Shown here: positions 32,148-42,492 of the stretch, one piece after another
Numbering within the stretch: the stretch's first letter is position 1
Layout of the letters: the number at the start of each line of letters is the position of its first letter
Source of the DNA: Mariniflexile maritimum
GTDB lineage: Bacteria > Bacteroidota > Bacteroidia > Flavobacteriales > Flavobacteriaceae
Assembly (NCBI RefSeq): GCF_009746565.1
Contig: NZ_WRPN01000006.1
Location: 1 to 64,000, forward strand
Direction of reading: 5' to 3'
DNA length: 64,000 nt
The notes under the pieces: model-generated
The model's database searches: none
What the model was told of the DNA's origin: nothing
What the model saw: the letters and a program-made list of their open reading frames with translations, nothing else
Made by a program: the position numbers and the translations under genes

Positions 32148-34481
32148 ATGAAACACCTCATAATTTTCATGGTTTTGGTTTTTACGCTTTCCGCGGAAGC
32201 GCAAATTCCTGTGCTTGAAAGTTATAATCAAGTTTGGACAGCCCAAAGCAAAAATTCCTCCGAATCGATGCCGTTAGGCGGTGGCGATATTGGGTTGAAC
32301 GTTTGGGTTGAAAACGGCAATGTATATTTCTATGTTTCAAGAAGCGGCACGTTTGATGAGCATAATACCTTGTTGAAATTAGGGCGTGTAAAAGTTCAAT
32401 TAGAACCGAATCCATTTAAGGATAACGAAGGGTTTCGTCAAGAATTGGTTTTAAAGGACGGTTATGTTACAGTTGCTCAAAATAATACCAAAATAAAGCT
32501 TTGGGTAGATGTTTTTAACCCTGTTATCCATTTGGATGCTGAAAGTGATGTTCCTGTAAACATGATAGCTTCCTATGAAAGTTGGCGCTATAAAAACCGC
32601 GACGTAAAAGGAAAGGAAAACAATGCCAATTCCTATAAATGGGCGCCACAGGGCGATATCATTACCTATCAAGATTCCATTGCTTTTGAAAATGGGGGCC
32701 TTAAATTTTATCATAGAAACAGGGAACAAACCGTTTTTGATGTGGCCGTAAAACAGCAAAAAATGGAATCGGTTAAAGGCCAAATGATGAATCCGTTGAA
32801 ACATTTAACTTTTGGTGGGTTTATAACGGGTTTAAATATGAAAAAGGCGGGGACATATTCAGGGGTTTACCAGGATACCGATTTTAAAGGCTTTCGTTTG
32901 GAAAGTATCAAACCAAGTAAAAAGCATCAACTAAAACTGTTTTTGCACACCAATCAATCTGAAAATGCGCTGGATTGGAACAACGGATTGAAAGATCAAA
33001 TTTCAGCATACAAATCCAAAGAAAAAAAGGCAGAGAAGAATACCCAAGTATGGTGGAACAACTTTTGGAAGCGCAGTTTTATTTTTACGCAAAACAATGG
33101 TTCAAAAGAACAGGATTCCGTTTATCAAATAGGGCAGAATTACCAATTGTTTCGCTATATGTTGGGCTGTAATGCCTACGGAACATACCCAACCAAATTT
33201 AATGGCGGTTTGTTCACTTACGATCCTGTTTTTACTAATTCTGAATTAAGTTTCACGCCCGATTTTAGAAATTGGGGCGGTGGCACCATGACGCAACAAA
33301 ACCAACGCTTGGTATATTTTCCGATGCTGAAAAGTGGCGATTTTGATATGATGGATGCGCAATTGGATTATTATGTAACACTTCAAAAAAACGCCGAATT
33401 GCGAAGCGAGGTGTACTGGAACCATAAAGGTGCAGCGTTTACCGAGCAATTGGAAAATTTCGGATTGCCAAACCCCGCTGAATACGAGTGGAAACGACCC
33501 GAAGATTACGATCCCGGTATGCAATACAACGCCTGGTTGGAATACCAATGGGACACCGTATTCGAGTTTTGTAACATGATGTTGGAACAAAACGAGTACG
33601 CAAATAAAGACGTTAAAAAGTACAATGACTTCATTTTAAGTTGCTTGCGATTTTTTGATGAACATTATCAATATTTGGCCAAAAAACGCGGAAGAAAAAC
33701 CTTGGATGCCAATGGGCATTTGGTGTTGTACCCCGGTTCTGGGGCAGAAACCTATAAAATGGCAAACAACGCCACTAGTACTATTTCAGCTTTAAAGGTA
33801 ATATCGGAAAAGCTATTAAAAGTTTCAAGTGAAAGTTTAACAAAGGCAGAAGTGGCGTATCTAAAAGCATTCCAAAATAAAATCCCGCCGTTAAATTTCA
33901 GGGAAATCGATCACCAAACCGTTTTATCGCCTGCAAAATCCTGGGAGCGCCTCAACAATACCGAAGCGGCACAGTTATACCCTGTATTTCCTTGGGAATT
34001 GTATGGCGTTGGAAAACCAGATTTGGAAGTGGCCCAAAACACCTACTTTTTAGATGAAGATGTGTTGAAATTTAGAAGTCATATTGGCTGGAAGCAGGAT
34101 AATATTTTTGCGGCCCGGTTGGGTTTAACCGGTGAAGCTGCAAAATACAATCTACTAAAAATGGCCAATGCCGGCAGGCGTTTTCCTGCGTTTTGGGGCC
34201 CAGGTTTCGATTGGGTTCCAGACCACAATTGGGGCGGTTCCGGCATGATTGGCATGCAGGATATGTTGTTGCAGGAAGCCAACGGAAAAATATATTTGTT
34301 TCCTGCATGGCCAAAAAATTGGAACGTGCATTTTAAGTTGCACGCCTCCAACAATACTACCATTGAGGCAAAACTTGAAAACGGTAAGCTTCAACTTTTA
34401 AAAGTTATTCCTGAGGAAAGGAAACACGATATCCAGAATGTACTGGAACTTTCAATTGAAGAAAAAACGAATTTGAATTAA
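32148..34481 (+). CDS. DUF5703 family protein, GH95-like (alpha/alpha)6 fold
   Basis: A 777-residue exported protein. I chose ATG 32148, nine bases after the upstream stop codon, because it begins directly with the signal peptide MKHLIIFMVLVFTLSAEAQ; a TTG at 32136 is also in frame. The N-terminal beta-sandwich contains 'ESMPLGGGDIGLNVWVENG', the DUF5703 signature and a counterpart of the LGNGRLGAMV motif of GH95. A helical barrel follows, with 'NWGGGTMTQQNQRLVYFPML' and 'WVPDHNWGGSGMIGMQDML' near the end. This suggests a glycoside hydrolase of the same clan-like architecture, acting on an unknown bond. Confidence 0.8.
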   Translation: MKHLIIFMVLVFTLSAEAQIPVLESYNQVWTAQSKNSSESMPLGGGDIGLNVWVENGNVYFYVSRSGTFDEHNTLLKLGRVKVQLEPNPFKDNEGFRQELVLKDGYVTVAQNNTKIKLWVDVFNPVIHLDAESDVPVNMIASYESWRYKNRDVKGKENNANSYKWAPQGDIITYQDSIAFENGGLKFYHRNREQTVFDVAVKQQKMESVKGQMMNPLKHLTFGGFITGLNMKKAGTYSGVYQDTDFKGFRLESIKPSKKHQLKLFLHTNQSENALDWNNGLKDQISAYKSKEKKAEKNTQVWWNNFWKRSFIFTQNNGSKEQDSVYQIGQNYQLFRYMLGCNAYGTYPTKFNGGLFTYDPVFTNSELSFTPDFRNWGGGTMTQQNQRLVYFPMLKSGDFDMMDAQLDYYVTLQKNAELRSEVYWNHKGAAFTEQLENFGLPNPAEYEWKRPEDYDPGMQYNAWLEYQWDTVFEFCNMMLEQNEYANKDVKKYNDFILSCLRFFDEHYQYLAKKRGRKTLDANGHLVLYPGSGAETYKMANNATSTISALKVISEKLLKVSSESLTKAEVAYLKAFQNKIPPLNFREIDHQTVLSPAKSWERLNNTEAAQLYPVFPWELYGVGKPDLEVAQNTYFLDEDVLKFRSHIGWKQDNIFAARLGLTGEAAKYNLLKMANAGRRFPAFWGPGFDWVPDHNWGGSGMIGMQDMLLQEANGKIYLFPAWPKNWNVHFKLHASNNTTIEAKLENGKLQLLKVIPEERKHDIQNVLELSIEEKTNLN

Positions 34482-34487
34482 ATAAAA

Positions 34488-36938
34488 ATGATTAAAAACA
34501 TAGTGCAAATAGCCTGCATTTCAATATTCTTTGTATTAAATGCGCCATGTCAAACCCTGCCAACCACAGAAAAACAGGTTGTGAAGGTCGATTTTGATTT
34601 TTCAGGACGAAGAACTGAAGAAGTTAGCGATCCCTACTACAAATCATGGGTTATAAACGCGCTAAAGGAAGATGCAAAAACAATTAATGGCGTAACTATT
34701 CAGCTAAAAGGACATGTCACTTCAAAATGGTTTAAACTCGGGATGAGTGCGCCACATTATGCGCGTTTGGTAAGTGATGGCTTGGTTTCAAATGAATCTT
34801 TAACATTTAAAATCAGTGGATTAAGCGCAGGAAAACATTCATTATTAACCTTTCATAATACTTTTGATAAGGTTGGTGAACAATCATTTGCACCCATAAC
34901 CATTTATGTGAATAACGAGCAGGTAAAAACCATCACCCCAAGCAACCGCGTTTTTGCAAAAATTGAAGCTGAAACAGCGTATGTGACGTTTAATGCCGAA
35001 GCGAACAAAGATGTTGTGGTTCGTTTTGAAGTAGCTTCAAACGCCGATAGGTCGCCATTGGTCATTAATGGTTTTGAAATTGATACACCAGATATTAAGA
35101 AACAAGCACATTCACCATTTCCGGAACATGCCGATGAACACGTTGTTTGTGATGACCATTTGATGTTAAAATGGCAATCTCCAAAGGAAGCAGTAGCGCA
35201 TCATGTATATTTTGGTGACGATGAAAAGGCCGTTTCTGTAGCCAATGAAAATTCAAAAACATTTAAGGGCAACCTAGCTAAAAATGAATTGTCGGTAAAC
35301 AACCTCTACAGCATGGCAACCTATTATTGGCGTGTTGATGAAGTGGACCGCACAGGCAACGTAACCCAAGGCAATGTTTGGAAGTTTAAACCGGCACAAC
35401 TGGCATTTCCCGGTGCGGAAGGTTATGGCCGTTTTGCCATTGGTGGCCGTGGCGGCAAAGTGGTTGAGGTAACCAATTTGCATGACGATGGCCCCGGTAG
35501 TTTGCGCGATGCTGTAAATCAAGATATTGGCCCACGCACCATTGTGTTCAATGTGTCTGGAAACATCCCGTTAAAATCGCGGTTGGTTATCAACCAGCCT
35601 TATATTACCATTGCTGGCCAAACCGCTCCCGGCGAGGGTATTACCATCAGTCGCGCCCCCGTTGGTTTAACGGGCGATGATGGTATTGTTCGTTTCCTAA
35701 AAGTTCGTATTGGCTCTGGAACCACCTTTGATGGGATGGGGCTTACGGGTGCCAACCATAGTATTATAGACCATTGTTCCATTAGTTGGACCATTGATGA
35801 ATCGTTCAGTTCGCGTGGTGCACACAACATTACTTTACAGCGTACCTTAATTTCCGAAGCTTTAAATGTAGCGGGACATGATAAATACGAAGCTGGTAAA
35901 ATGCACGGTTACGCAGCTACCATTGGTGGCGATATTGGCAGTTTTCACCACAACTTATTGGCACATAATTATGGCAGGAATTGGAGCATTGGCGGCGGAT
36001 TGAACGGCGATGGTTTTTATTCCGGGAAAATTGATATAAGAAATAACGTGGTATATAATTGGGGGCACAGAACAACCGACGGTGGCGCCAACCAAGTCAA
36101 TTTTGTAAGTAATTATTATAAACCAGGAGCATCTTCCGATATATTTTTCGCCCTGAACGCCCAACATGAAGGCGTTGGCAAGGGAAAACAACAATACTAT
36201 TTTGAAGGCAATGTGATGCCCGGTCATTTTAATGAAAAAACGCAGGAAAAGGGTAGAACGTTCAAATTAACAAACAAGGCTGTTGTTGATTATGAAACCT
36301 TTGTTGAGGCACCGTTTTTTGAATCGTTTGTAAACACGCAATCGGCCAACGAAGCTTATAAAAATGTACTGTCGGATGTGGGGGCAAATCAACCCTTTTT
36401 TGATAGGCACGACAATCGTATTGTAGAAGAAACCTTAAAGGGAACATACAGTTTTAAAGGCAGTAAAAGCGGATTGCCGGGTATGATCGATACCGTTGAG
36501 GATGCTGGCGGATGGCCAGAATTTAAAAGCGACACCCGGCCTGAACATTGGGATACAGACCATGATGGGCTTCCAAATTGGTGGGAGAAAGCACAGGGCT
36601 TAAATGAAAATTCAGCTAAAAATGATTTTTCAGATGCCAATAACGATGATGATAAAAACGGTTACACCCAACTTGAAGCATACTTACATTGGATGACGCA
36701 ACCCCATTTTTTTGTAACTTTAGGGGAAACCTTAGAGCTTTCATTAGCTGATTATTTTAAGGGCTTCGAAAAGAAACCTGTTTATGGTTTTTCAAAAGTT
36801 TCCAATGGAAACATAACTTTAAGGAAGGAGACGCTTCAATTTAAAGCCTTAAAACAAGGCATGGCTTCTTTTGAAATTTCAGTAAAAGATGCCGATAACG
36901 ATTCGATGACACGCCTCATAAATGTTTACGTTAAATAA
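34488..36938 (+). CDS. Multidomain polysaccharide lyase family 1 (pectate-lyase-like)
   Basis: An 816-residue exported protein with four parts: an N-terminal carbohydrate-binding-like beta-sandwich (about 30-200), a fibronectin-III-like domain (about 208-302), a PL1 parallel beta-helix beginning AFPGAEGYG (306-314) and GGRGGKV (319-324), and a C-terminal part with calcium-binding 'DTDHDGLPNWWEKAQGLNENS' repeats and a final Ig-like domain. The conserved YGRNWS segment holds the arginine expected as catalytic base. PL1 enzymes cleave alpha-1,4-galacturonan by beta-elimination. It differs from the two shorter PL1 proteins encoded downstream by its added N-terminal domains. Confidence 0.88.
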   Translation: MIKNIVQIACISIFFVLNAPCQTLPTTEKQVVKVDFDFSGRRTEEVSDPYYKSWVINALKEDAKTINGVTIQLKGHVTSKWFKLGMSAPHYARLVSDGLVSNESLTFKISGLSAGKHSLLTFHNTFDKVGEQSFAPITIYVNNEQVKTITPSNRVFAKIEAETAYVTFNAEANKDVVVRFEVASNADRSPLVINGFEIDTPDIKKQAHSPFPEHADEHVVCDDHLMLKWQSPKEAVAHHVYFGDDEKAVSVANENSKTFKGNLAKNELSVNNLYSMATYYWRVDEVDRTGNVTQGNVWKFKPAQLAFPGAEGYGRFAIGGRGGKVVEVTNLHDDGPGSLRDAVNQDIGPRTIVFNVSGNIPLKSRLVINQPYITIAGQTAPGEGITISRAPVGLTGDDGIVRFLKVRIGSGTTFDGMGLTGANHSIIDHCSISWTIDESFSSRGAHNITLQRTLISEALNVAGHDKYEAGKMHGYAATIGGDIGSFHHNLLAHNYGRNWSIGGGLNGDGFYSGKIDIRNNVVYNWGHRTTDGGANQVNFVSNYYKPGASSDIFFALNAQHEGVGKGKQQYYFEGNVMPGHFNEKTQEKGRTFKLTNKAVVDYETFVEAPFFESFVNTQSANEAYKNVLSDVGANQPFFDRHDNRIVEETLKGTYSFKGSKSGLPGMIDTVEDAGGWPEFKSDTRPEHWDTDHDGLPNWWEKAQGLNENSAKNDFSDANNDDDKNGYTQLEAYLHWMTQPHFFVTLGETLELSLADYFKGFEKKPVYGFSKVSNGNITLRKETLQFKALKQGMASFEISVKDADNDSMTRLINVYVK

Positions 36939-36948
36939 AATAGTTCAA

Positions 36949-38964
36949 ATGATAAAAAATAGCATTTTTATAAGCTTTCTTTTAGCCAGCGTCTTACTTT
37001 TTGCCCAAGATAAGGGTTTGGTTGCCAATTCCAAAAGTCCATACACCAAATTGCAAAGTGTAAATCTTCAGGATGTAACATGGACAAATGGTTTTTGGAA
37101 AGAACAATTTGATGTGGAAGTTCAAAACACCTTGCCCTATATGTGGGATCTGTACCATAACGATTCCATTTCGCATGCTTATGCCAATTTCAAAATTGCT
37201 TCAGGCGAAATGAAAGGTAAACATGCAGGGCCCTCGTTTCATGATGGCGATTTTTATAAAATATTGGAAGGGATGGCTTCGGCTTACGCCATTACTAAAC
37301 ATCCTGAATTGGATAAGCAAATGGATGAAGCTATTGCTATGTTTGCCAAGGTCCAAAGAAAAGACGGTTATATAAACACGCCTGTTTTGATTGAAGAACG
37401 TTGGGGAACTTTGGGCCCTGAAGAACTTAAAAAGCAGTTGAGTTTTGAGAAGTACAACATGGGGCATTTAATGACGGCGGCATGTATCCATTACCGGGCT
37501 ACCGGAAAAACCAATTTTTTGGAGGTAGCCAAGGGTGTTGCTAATTATTTATACGATTTTTATAAGAAAGCATCCCCCGAATTGGCCAGAAATGCCATTT
37601 GCCCGTCGCATTACATGGGTATTATAGAAATGTACCGCACCGTAAAAGACCCGCGTTATTTGGAATTGGCAAATAATTTAATTGATATTAGGGGCGTCAC
37701 GAACGATGGTACCGATGATAACCAAGATCGCATTCCGTTTAGGCAACAAACCACCGCTATGGGACATGCAGTTAGAGCCAATTATCTATACGCAGGTATT
37801 GCCGATTTATATGCTGAAACGGGCGAAGAAAAATTAATGGAAAACCTAAAATCTATTTGGGAAGATGTTGCCTATAGAAAAATGTACATTACGGGAGCCT
37901 GCGGTGCCTTGTATGATGGGGTTTCGCCAGATGGAACCTCCTACAATCCTGATGAAGTGCAAAAAATACATCAAGCTTATGGCCGTCCGTTTCAGTTGCC
38001 AAATGCCACGGCGCATACCGAAACCTGCGCTAATATTGGCAATGTGCTTTGGAACTGGCGCATGCTGCAATTAACTGCCGATGCCAAATATGCCGATGTG
38101 ATGGAATTGGCGCTATACAACAGCGTCCTGTCGGGCATCAGTCTTCAAGGCACGGAATTCTGCTATAACAACCCCTTAAACGTTTCCGAAAAGTTACCAT
38201 TTAAACAACGTTGGGGCAATGCCCGCGAAGGTTATATTGCCTGGTCCAATTGCTGTGCGCCCAATGTAACGCGTACCTTGGCACAGGTTAGCAATTACGC
38301 TTATAATTTTTCAAAGGAAGGGTTGTATGTAAATTTGTATGGTAGCAATCATCTAAAATCACAAACCCTAAACGGTGATAAGATTGAAATTGAGCAACAA
38401 AGCAATTACCCTTGGGAAGGTAAAGTTGTTTTAAAAATCATAAATGCACCCAAAGAGGATTATTCCGTGTTTCTTAGAATCCCGGGATGGAGCCAAGGCA
38501 CTACAATTTCTGTAAACGGACATTTAATTTCCGAAGAAGTTGTTTCAGGAAATTATACGAAGCTTTCAAATAAATGGAAGAGGGGAGATGTTATTGAATT
38601 GAACATGCCAATGGACGTACAATTGATGCAAGCCAACCCATTGGTGGAAGAGACCAAAAACCAAGTGGCCGTAAAAAGAGGGCCGCTGGTTTACTGCTTG
38701 GAATCGGAGGATATTTCCCAACAAGCCGATATAAACCAAATTACATTGGATATACATTCAAATTTTGAAACCCATAAGCAAACTATTGCCAACAGAACCG
38801 TACTGGCAATAAAAGCAAAGGCGTTTGTACAGCCTAACGATTGGAATAAAATCCTATATCGACCCATTGCTAAGGAAAAAGAAATGGTGCAGATAAACTT
38901 GGTGCCCTATTTTAGTTGGGGCAATAGGTTAAAGGGCGATATGACTGTCTGGATGCCCTATTGA
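36949..38964 (+). CDS. GH127 family glycosidase (beta-L-arabinofuranosidase-type fold)
   Basis: A 671-residue exported protein; the ATG at 36949 follows the previous stop by 10 bp and opens a clean signal peptide ending in LLFAQ. The (alpha/alpha)6 barrel is of the DUF1680/GH127 type. Relative to HypBA1, the acid/base glutamate and a metal-ligand cysteine are seen in HTETC (E358, C360), and the nucleophile and neighbouring cysteine in SNCCAPN (C435, C436). The position equal to the metal-ligand Glu322 appears to be a glutamine (Q342 in HQAYG). GH127 includes beta-L-arabinofuranosidases and an aceric-acid hydrolase of rhamnogalacturonan II. It ends the second module. Confidence 0.88.
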   Translation: MIKNSIFISFLLASVLLFAQDKGLVANSKSPYTKLQSVNLQDVTWTNGFWKEQFDVEVQNTLPYMWDLYHNDSISHAYANFKIASGEMKGKHAGPSFHDGDFYKILEGMASAYAITKHPELDKQMDEAIAMFAKVQRKDGYINTPVLIEERWGTLGPEELKKQLSFEKYNMGHLMTAACIHYRATGKTNFLEVAKGVANYLYDFYKKASPELARNAICPSHYMGIIEMYRTVKDPRYLELANNLIDIRGVTNDGTDDNQDRIPFRQQTTAMGHAVRANYLYAGIADLYAETGEEKLMENLKSIWEDVAYRKMYITGACGALYDGVSPDGTSYNPDEVQKIHQAYGRPFQLPNATAHTETCANIGNVLWNWRMLQLTADAKYADVMELALYNSVLSGISLQGTEFCYNNPLNVSEKLPFKQRWGNAREGYIAWSNCCAPNVTRTLAQVSNYAYNFSKEGLYVNLYGSNHLKSQTLNGDKIEIEQQSNYPWEGKVVLKIINAPKEDYSVFLRIPGWSQGTTISVNGHLISEEVVSGNYTKLSNKWKRGDVIELNMPMDVQLMQANPLVEETKNQVAVKRGPLVYCLESEDISQQADINQITLDIHSNFETHKQTIANRTVLAIKAKAFVQPNDWNKILYRPIAKEKEMVQINLVPYFSWGNRLKGDMTVWMPY

Positions 38965-38992
38965 TACGGCCTTTAGCCACCTTTACGCCGTA
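38965..38992 (+). terminator. Weak stem-loop after the GH127 gene
   Basis: TACGGC (38965-38970) and GCCGTA (38987-38992) can pair across a 16-base loop directly after the stop codon, and a run of seven T residues follows about ten bases later. The stem is short, so this is at best a weak terminator between the GH127 gene and the susC-like gene. Confidence 0.3.
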
Positions 38993-39042
38993 CTTTAAAT
39001 ACTTTTTTTATAAATGAACATGTATGAAAGTGTTAAAAAAAC

Positions 39043-39104
39043 ATTTATAAAATTGGTCGCCGTCCAAAATTACTACTGAATTATTATTTATATTGCCATC
39101 TTTA
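39043..39104 (+). promoter_or_regulatory. Conserved upstream block, copy C (before the susC-like gene)
   Basis: ATTTATAAAATTGGTCGCCG at 39043-39062 matches copies A and B at 16 of 20 positions, with the first 13 identical, and is followed by TCCAAAATTAC. A block comparable to the downstream block of copy B (TATATTGCCATCTTTAC at 39089-39105, against ATATTAGCTATCTTTTAAC) follows. It lies about 80-140 bp before the start codon. Confidence 0.6.
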
Positions 39105-39182
39105 CGTTTTAAATATAGTATCGGTGTAATCGATTACTATCTTTTTTCAAAAACTAAACATTATTAAACTAAACAAACAAGT

Positions 39183-42100
39183 ATGAAAAAAACATTTTCC
39201 AATGCGTGTATTTTGTTGTTGTTCGGGCTATTAAGTCTGTCAAATTTTGCGCAAAATACGAGTAGTAAAATAATCGTTACTGGAACAGTGGTGGATATGG
39301 CAGGAGTTGCAGTACCTGGTGTAAACATCGTTGAAAAAGGTACGGCTAATGGTGTAGTTACCGATTTTGATGGAAATTACAAAATTCCCGTAAAGGACAA
39401 TGCAACCCTTGTATTTTCTTTTATTGGATTGAAAACACTCGAGGTAGCTGTTAAGGGGCAAACTTTAATAAATGTAACGTTGCAAGAAGACACTTCTACC
39501 CTCGATGAGGTAGTGGTAGTGGGTTATGGTACTCAAAAACGACAAGAAGTTACAGGTTCTGTTGCTACGGTTAAGATGAGTGAGATTGAAGATCTGCCAG
39601 TTGGAAATTTAGCCTCGGCACTTGTTGGCCGTGTGTTAGGTGTTAGCGTATCAGGAGGTGAAGCAAGACCAGGTAACGCAGCACAAATTACAATCCGTAA
39701 TCCTCAAACATTCGCTAAAGATGGTGGTAGCAATAGTCCATTATATGTTATCGATGGTGTTATTCAAATAGATCCCGACACAGGATTCAACGATTCCACA
39801 CAGTTTAATAATTTGGACGCTTCCGAGGTTGAAAGTATTTCTTTCCTAAAAGATGCCTCAGCGGCCATTTATGGTTCAAGGTCTGCACAGGGCGTTGTTT
39901 TGGTTAAAACTAAAAGAGGCAAAAAAGGGCCAGCAAAATTTTCATATACTGGAAACTATTCGATAGCTGATGAAACATACCGAACTAGAATGATGAATGC
40001 TTATGAATATGGAAAAACCTTTAATATTTTAAACGGCCCTGGAGGTGCGGGTCAGGCTTACGACCCTGCAAGTCCAACTCCAAATAGAACTTATTTTTTC
40101 ACACCCAACGAACTAGAATATTTCAAAACCCTTGATTATGATTTCTTGGAAGATAATTGGACGTCTGCTATTTCACAAAGACATAATGCCAATATAACTG
40201 GCGGTGGCGATACGGGTACTTATTTTGCGGGCATTTCCTATTATACCCAAGAAGGAAATTTAGGAACATTAAACTATGATAGATGGTCGTTTAGAGCAGG
40301 ATCGAATGTTACGTTGGCAAGAGGCTTCACAGCCGATTTTCAAGTGTCGGGGTATTTTACCGATCAAAGCAAAACCTTCAACAAAGTAGGGGGCGAAGAT
40401 GAAGAGGACGACTTTCAAGAATTACAAAATAGGGCACCATTTTTACCAATGTACATCAATGGTTTGCCCGTACAACTTGCAGGTTCACAAAGTTCTGCAT
40501 TGTTGGGGTATCACTACGAGGAAATCCAACGTTTAAACAACCTAGCTAAAACAGCTGATGCCAACGTAACGGTAAATGCCAATGTTGAATATGAAATACC
40601 ATTTATTAAAGGCTTGAAAATAGGAGGTTCTTATTCACGCTTAGAAACACATAGTAGAGGTAATCAATTAGGATTTAGATATCCTATATACGAATTTAAT
40701 GGCCCCGACGGAAGTCCTAACGATAATTTTATATATTACGAAAGTGGTTCAGGGCCTTTAGGTGTTAATACCCAAAGACGATCGACAGAAATTAAAAATG
40801 GGGACAGGATTCTTATTGATAACATTACAAATCGACGGGAGCAAACACGGTTTCAATCTTCGTATGCTCGAGACTTTGGGAAACATAGTGTTTCAGCCTT
40901 TTTTGCAATAGAAAAATCAGAAACGTCTTATAATAAAGATAGAATTCTTAAAGAAGGCGCGCCAATATGGTCCACAGGAATGTTATGGCAAGCAACGGGT
41001 GCCCTAGATAATACTTTTAACTGGGCAGGCGAATCGGGCGACTTAGGGTATATTGGTAGGGCAAACTATAATTATGACGAAAAGTATTTCGCAGAATTCC
41101 TTTTCAGATCGGATGCCTCAGCTAAATTTGCACCCAATAATTATTGGGGTAAATTTTACTCTGTATCTGGTGGGTGGATCATATCCAAAGAAGCGTTCTT
41201 CAAATCAAACACCATCGACTTCCTTAAATTTAAAGGCTCGGTTGGTTTGTTAGGTAAAGATGATGTAAAAGCATGGTCTTATCTTCAAAAGTTTGGTTTT
41301 CAAATTGATAAAGGGGCCGTTTTTGGAGGTGATGCAGGCGTTTCCCCAGGGTTAAGGGCAAGTTCTCCAGCAAATGCTGCCATACATTGGAGCGATGAGT
41401 TAAAAACAAACTTTGGGTTTGAAGCGGCATTTCTTGATAACAGATTGTCAACAAACATCGAAACTTACTACAATATAGGCACCAATATCTTTATTAATTT
41501 AAACCAAGCAGTCCCTTTTACAGTGGGCGGAGCAACAACACCAGTAAATTATGGCGAGTTTGACACTTGGGGTACAGAGATTTCTTTAGGTTGGAGTGAT
41601 AACGTAGGTAAAGATTTTAGCTATGGGGCAAACTTTAACATTGGTTGGTCCAACAATAAATTAATTAAAGGAGATTTTGCCGATACGCCATATTTTAGAC
41701 CATGGGAAAACAAGCCCGGACAATCAACCGACATTGGAACCTGGGGCTACGACTATGTAGGTATGTTCAAAACACAGGCTGATATAGATAATTACATAGC
41801 CGATACAGGAATAACGCAAATTTTAGGCAAAACGGTAAGTCAATTAAAACCTGGCATGCTTTATTATAGGGATGTAAGAGGGGCTTGGGATCCTGCAACT
41901 GGAACCTTTGCAGAGAAAGACGGAATAGTTGATGTTAATGATCAAGTTCAATTAAAAAAACGCTCAAAAGGGCCAACAGGTTTTTCTTCAACTTTCAGAC
42001 TTGCTTACAAGCAGTTTAGCTTAAATACAGTACTAAGTGTAGATTGGGGAGGTTATAATTTGGTAAGCGGTACCGCTAGAAACCGAATTGCTCGTGATCG

Positions 42101-42461
42101 AATAGTTCAAAATGCCGAAAATAGACCTGCTTTTTGGGCAAATATGTATGATGAAGTATTGAACCCAACAGGAACCATTCCTAATATGCATGGCAACAAT
42201 TCGAGCATAAACATGGTGCCTTCTGAATTTTGGGAAGTAAGTAGCTTAAGGATGAATATCCGAAACATCAATCTAAGCTATTCATTGCCAAAAAACATTG
42301 CAGAAAAGTTAAGTGTTAGCAGTTTTAAACTGAATTTGGTGGCCATAAATCCATTCATTCTTTTTAACCCATATAAAGATTATGGATTGCCCCCAGATGG
42401 CACGTATGATAGATACCCAATACTTAAAACATACTCTTTGGGACTAAGTGTAGGATTTTAA
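39183..42461 (+). CDS. SusC-like TonB-dependent outer-membrane receptor
   Basis: A 1092-residue outer-membrane transporter with a signal peptide ending in NFAQ, a carboxypeptidase-regulatory-like domain (about 30-103), a TonB-box region (DEVVVVGYG, 108-116), a plug domain (about 120-230, with 'DVxDASAAIYGSRSAQGVVLVKTKRG'-like sequence) and a large beta-barrel ending in an aromatic residue (SLGLSVGF). It imports oligosaccharides across the outer membrane with its SusD partner, encoded 31 bp downstream. It is the only such receptor in the window, so it presumably serves all of the exported enzymes here. The upstream region carries copy C of the conserved block. Confidence 0.96.
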   Translation: MKKTFSNACILLLFGLLSLSNFAQNTSSKIIVTGTVVDMAGVAVPGVNIVEKGTANGVVTDFDGNYKIPVKDNATLVFSFIGLKTLEVAVKGQTLINVTLQEDTSTLDEVVVVGYGTQKRQEVTGSVATVKMSEIEDLPVGNLASALVGRVLGVSVSGGEARPGNAAQITIRNPQTFAKDGGSNSPLYVIDGVIQIDPDTGFNDSTQFNNLDASEVESISFLKDASAAIYGSRSAQGVVLVKTKRGKKGPAKFSYTGNYSIADETYRTRMMNAYEYGKTFNILNGPGGAGQAYDPASPTPNRTYFFTPNELEYFKTLDYDFLEDNWTSAISQRHNANITGGGDTGTYFAGISYYTQEGNLGTLNYDRWSFRAGSNVTLARGFTADFQVSGYFTDQSKTFNKVGGEDEEDDFQELQNRAPFLPMYINGLPVQLAGSQSSALLGYHYEEIQRLNNLAKTADANVTVNANVEYEIPFIKGLKIGGSYSRLETHSRGNQLGFRYPIYEFNGPDGSPNDNFIYYESGSGPLGVNTQRRSTEIKNGDRILIDNITNRREQTRFQSSYARDFGKHSVSAFFAIEKSETSYNKDRILKEGAPIWSTGMLWQATGALDNTFNWAGESGDLGYIGRANYNYDEKYFAEFLFRSDASAKFAPNNYWGKFYSVSGGWIISKEAFFKSNTIDFLKFKGSVGLLGKDDVKAWSYLQKFGFQIDKGAVFGGDAGVSPGLRASSPANAAIHWSDELKTNFGFEAAFLDNRLSTNIETYYNIGTNIFINLNQAVPFTVGGATTPVNYGEFDTWGTEISLGWSDNVGKDFSYGANFNIGWSNNKLIKGDFADTPYFRPWENKPGQSTDIGTWGYDYVGMFKTQADIDNYIADTGITQILGKTVSQLKPGMLYYRDVRGAWDPATGTFAEKDGIVDVNDQVQLKKRSKGPTGFSSTFRLAYKQFSLNTVLSVDWGGYNLVSGTARNRIARDRIVQNAENRPAFWANMYDEVLNPTGTIPNMHGNNSSINMVPSEFWEVSSLRMNIRNINLSYSLPKNIAEKLSVSSFKLNLVAINPFILFNPYKDYGLPPDGTYDRYPILKTYSLGLSVGF

Positions 42462-42492
42462 CTTGATTTAAGAACATTTAAAAGTATATAAA

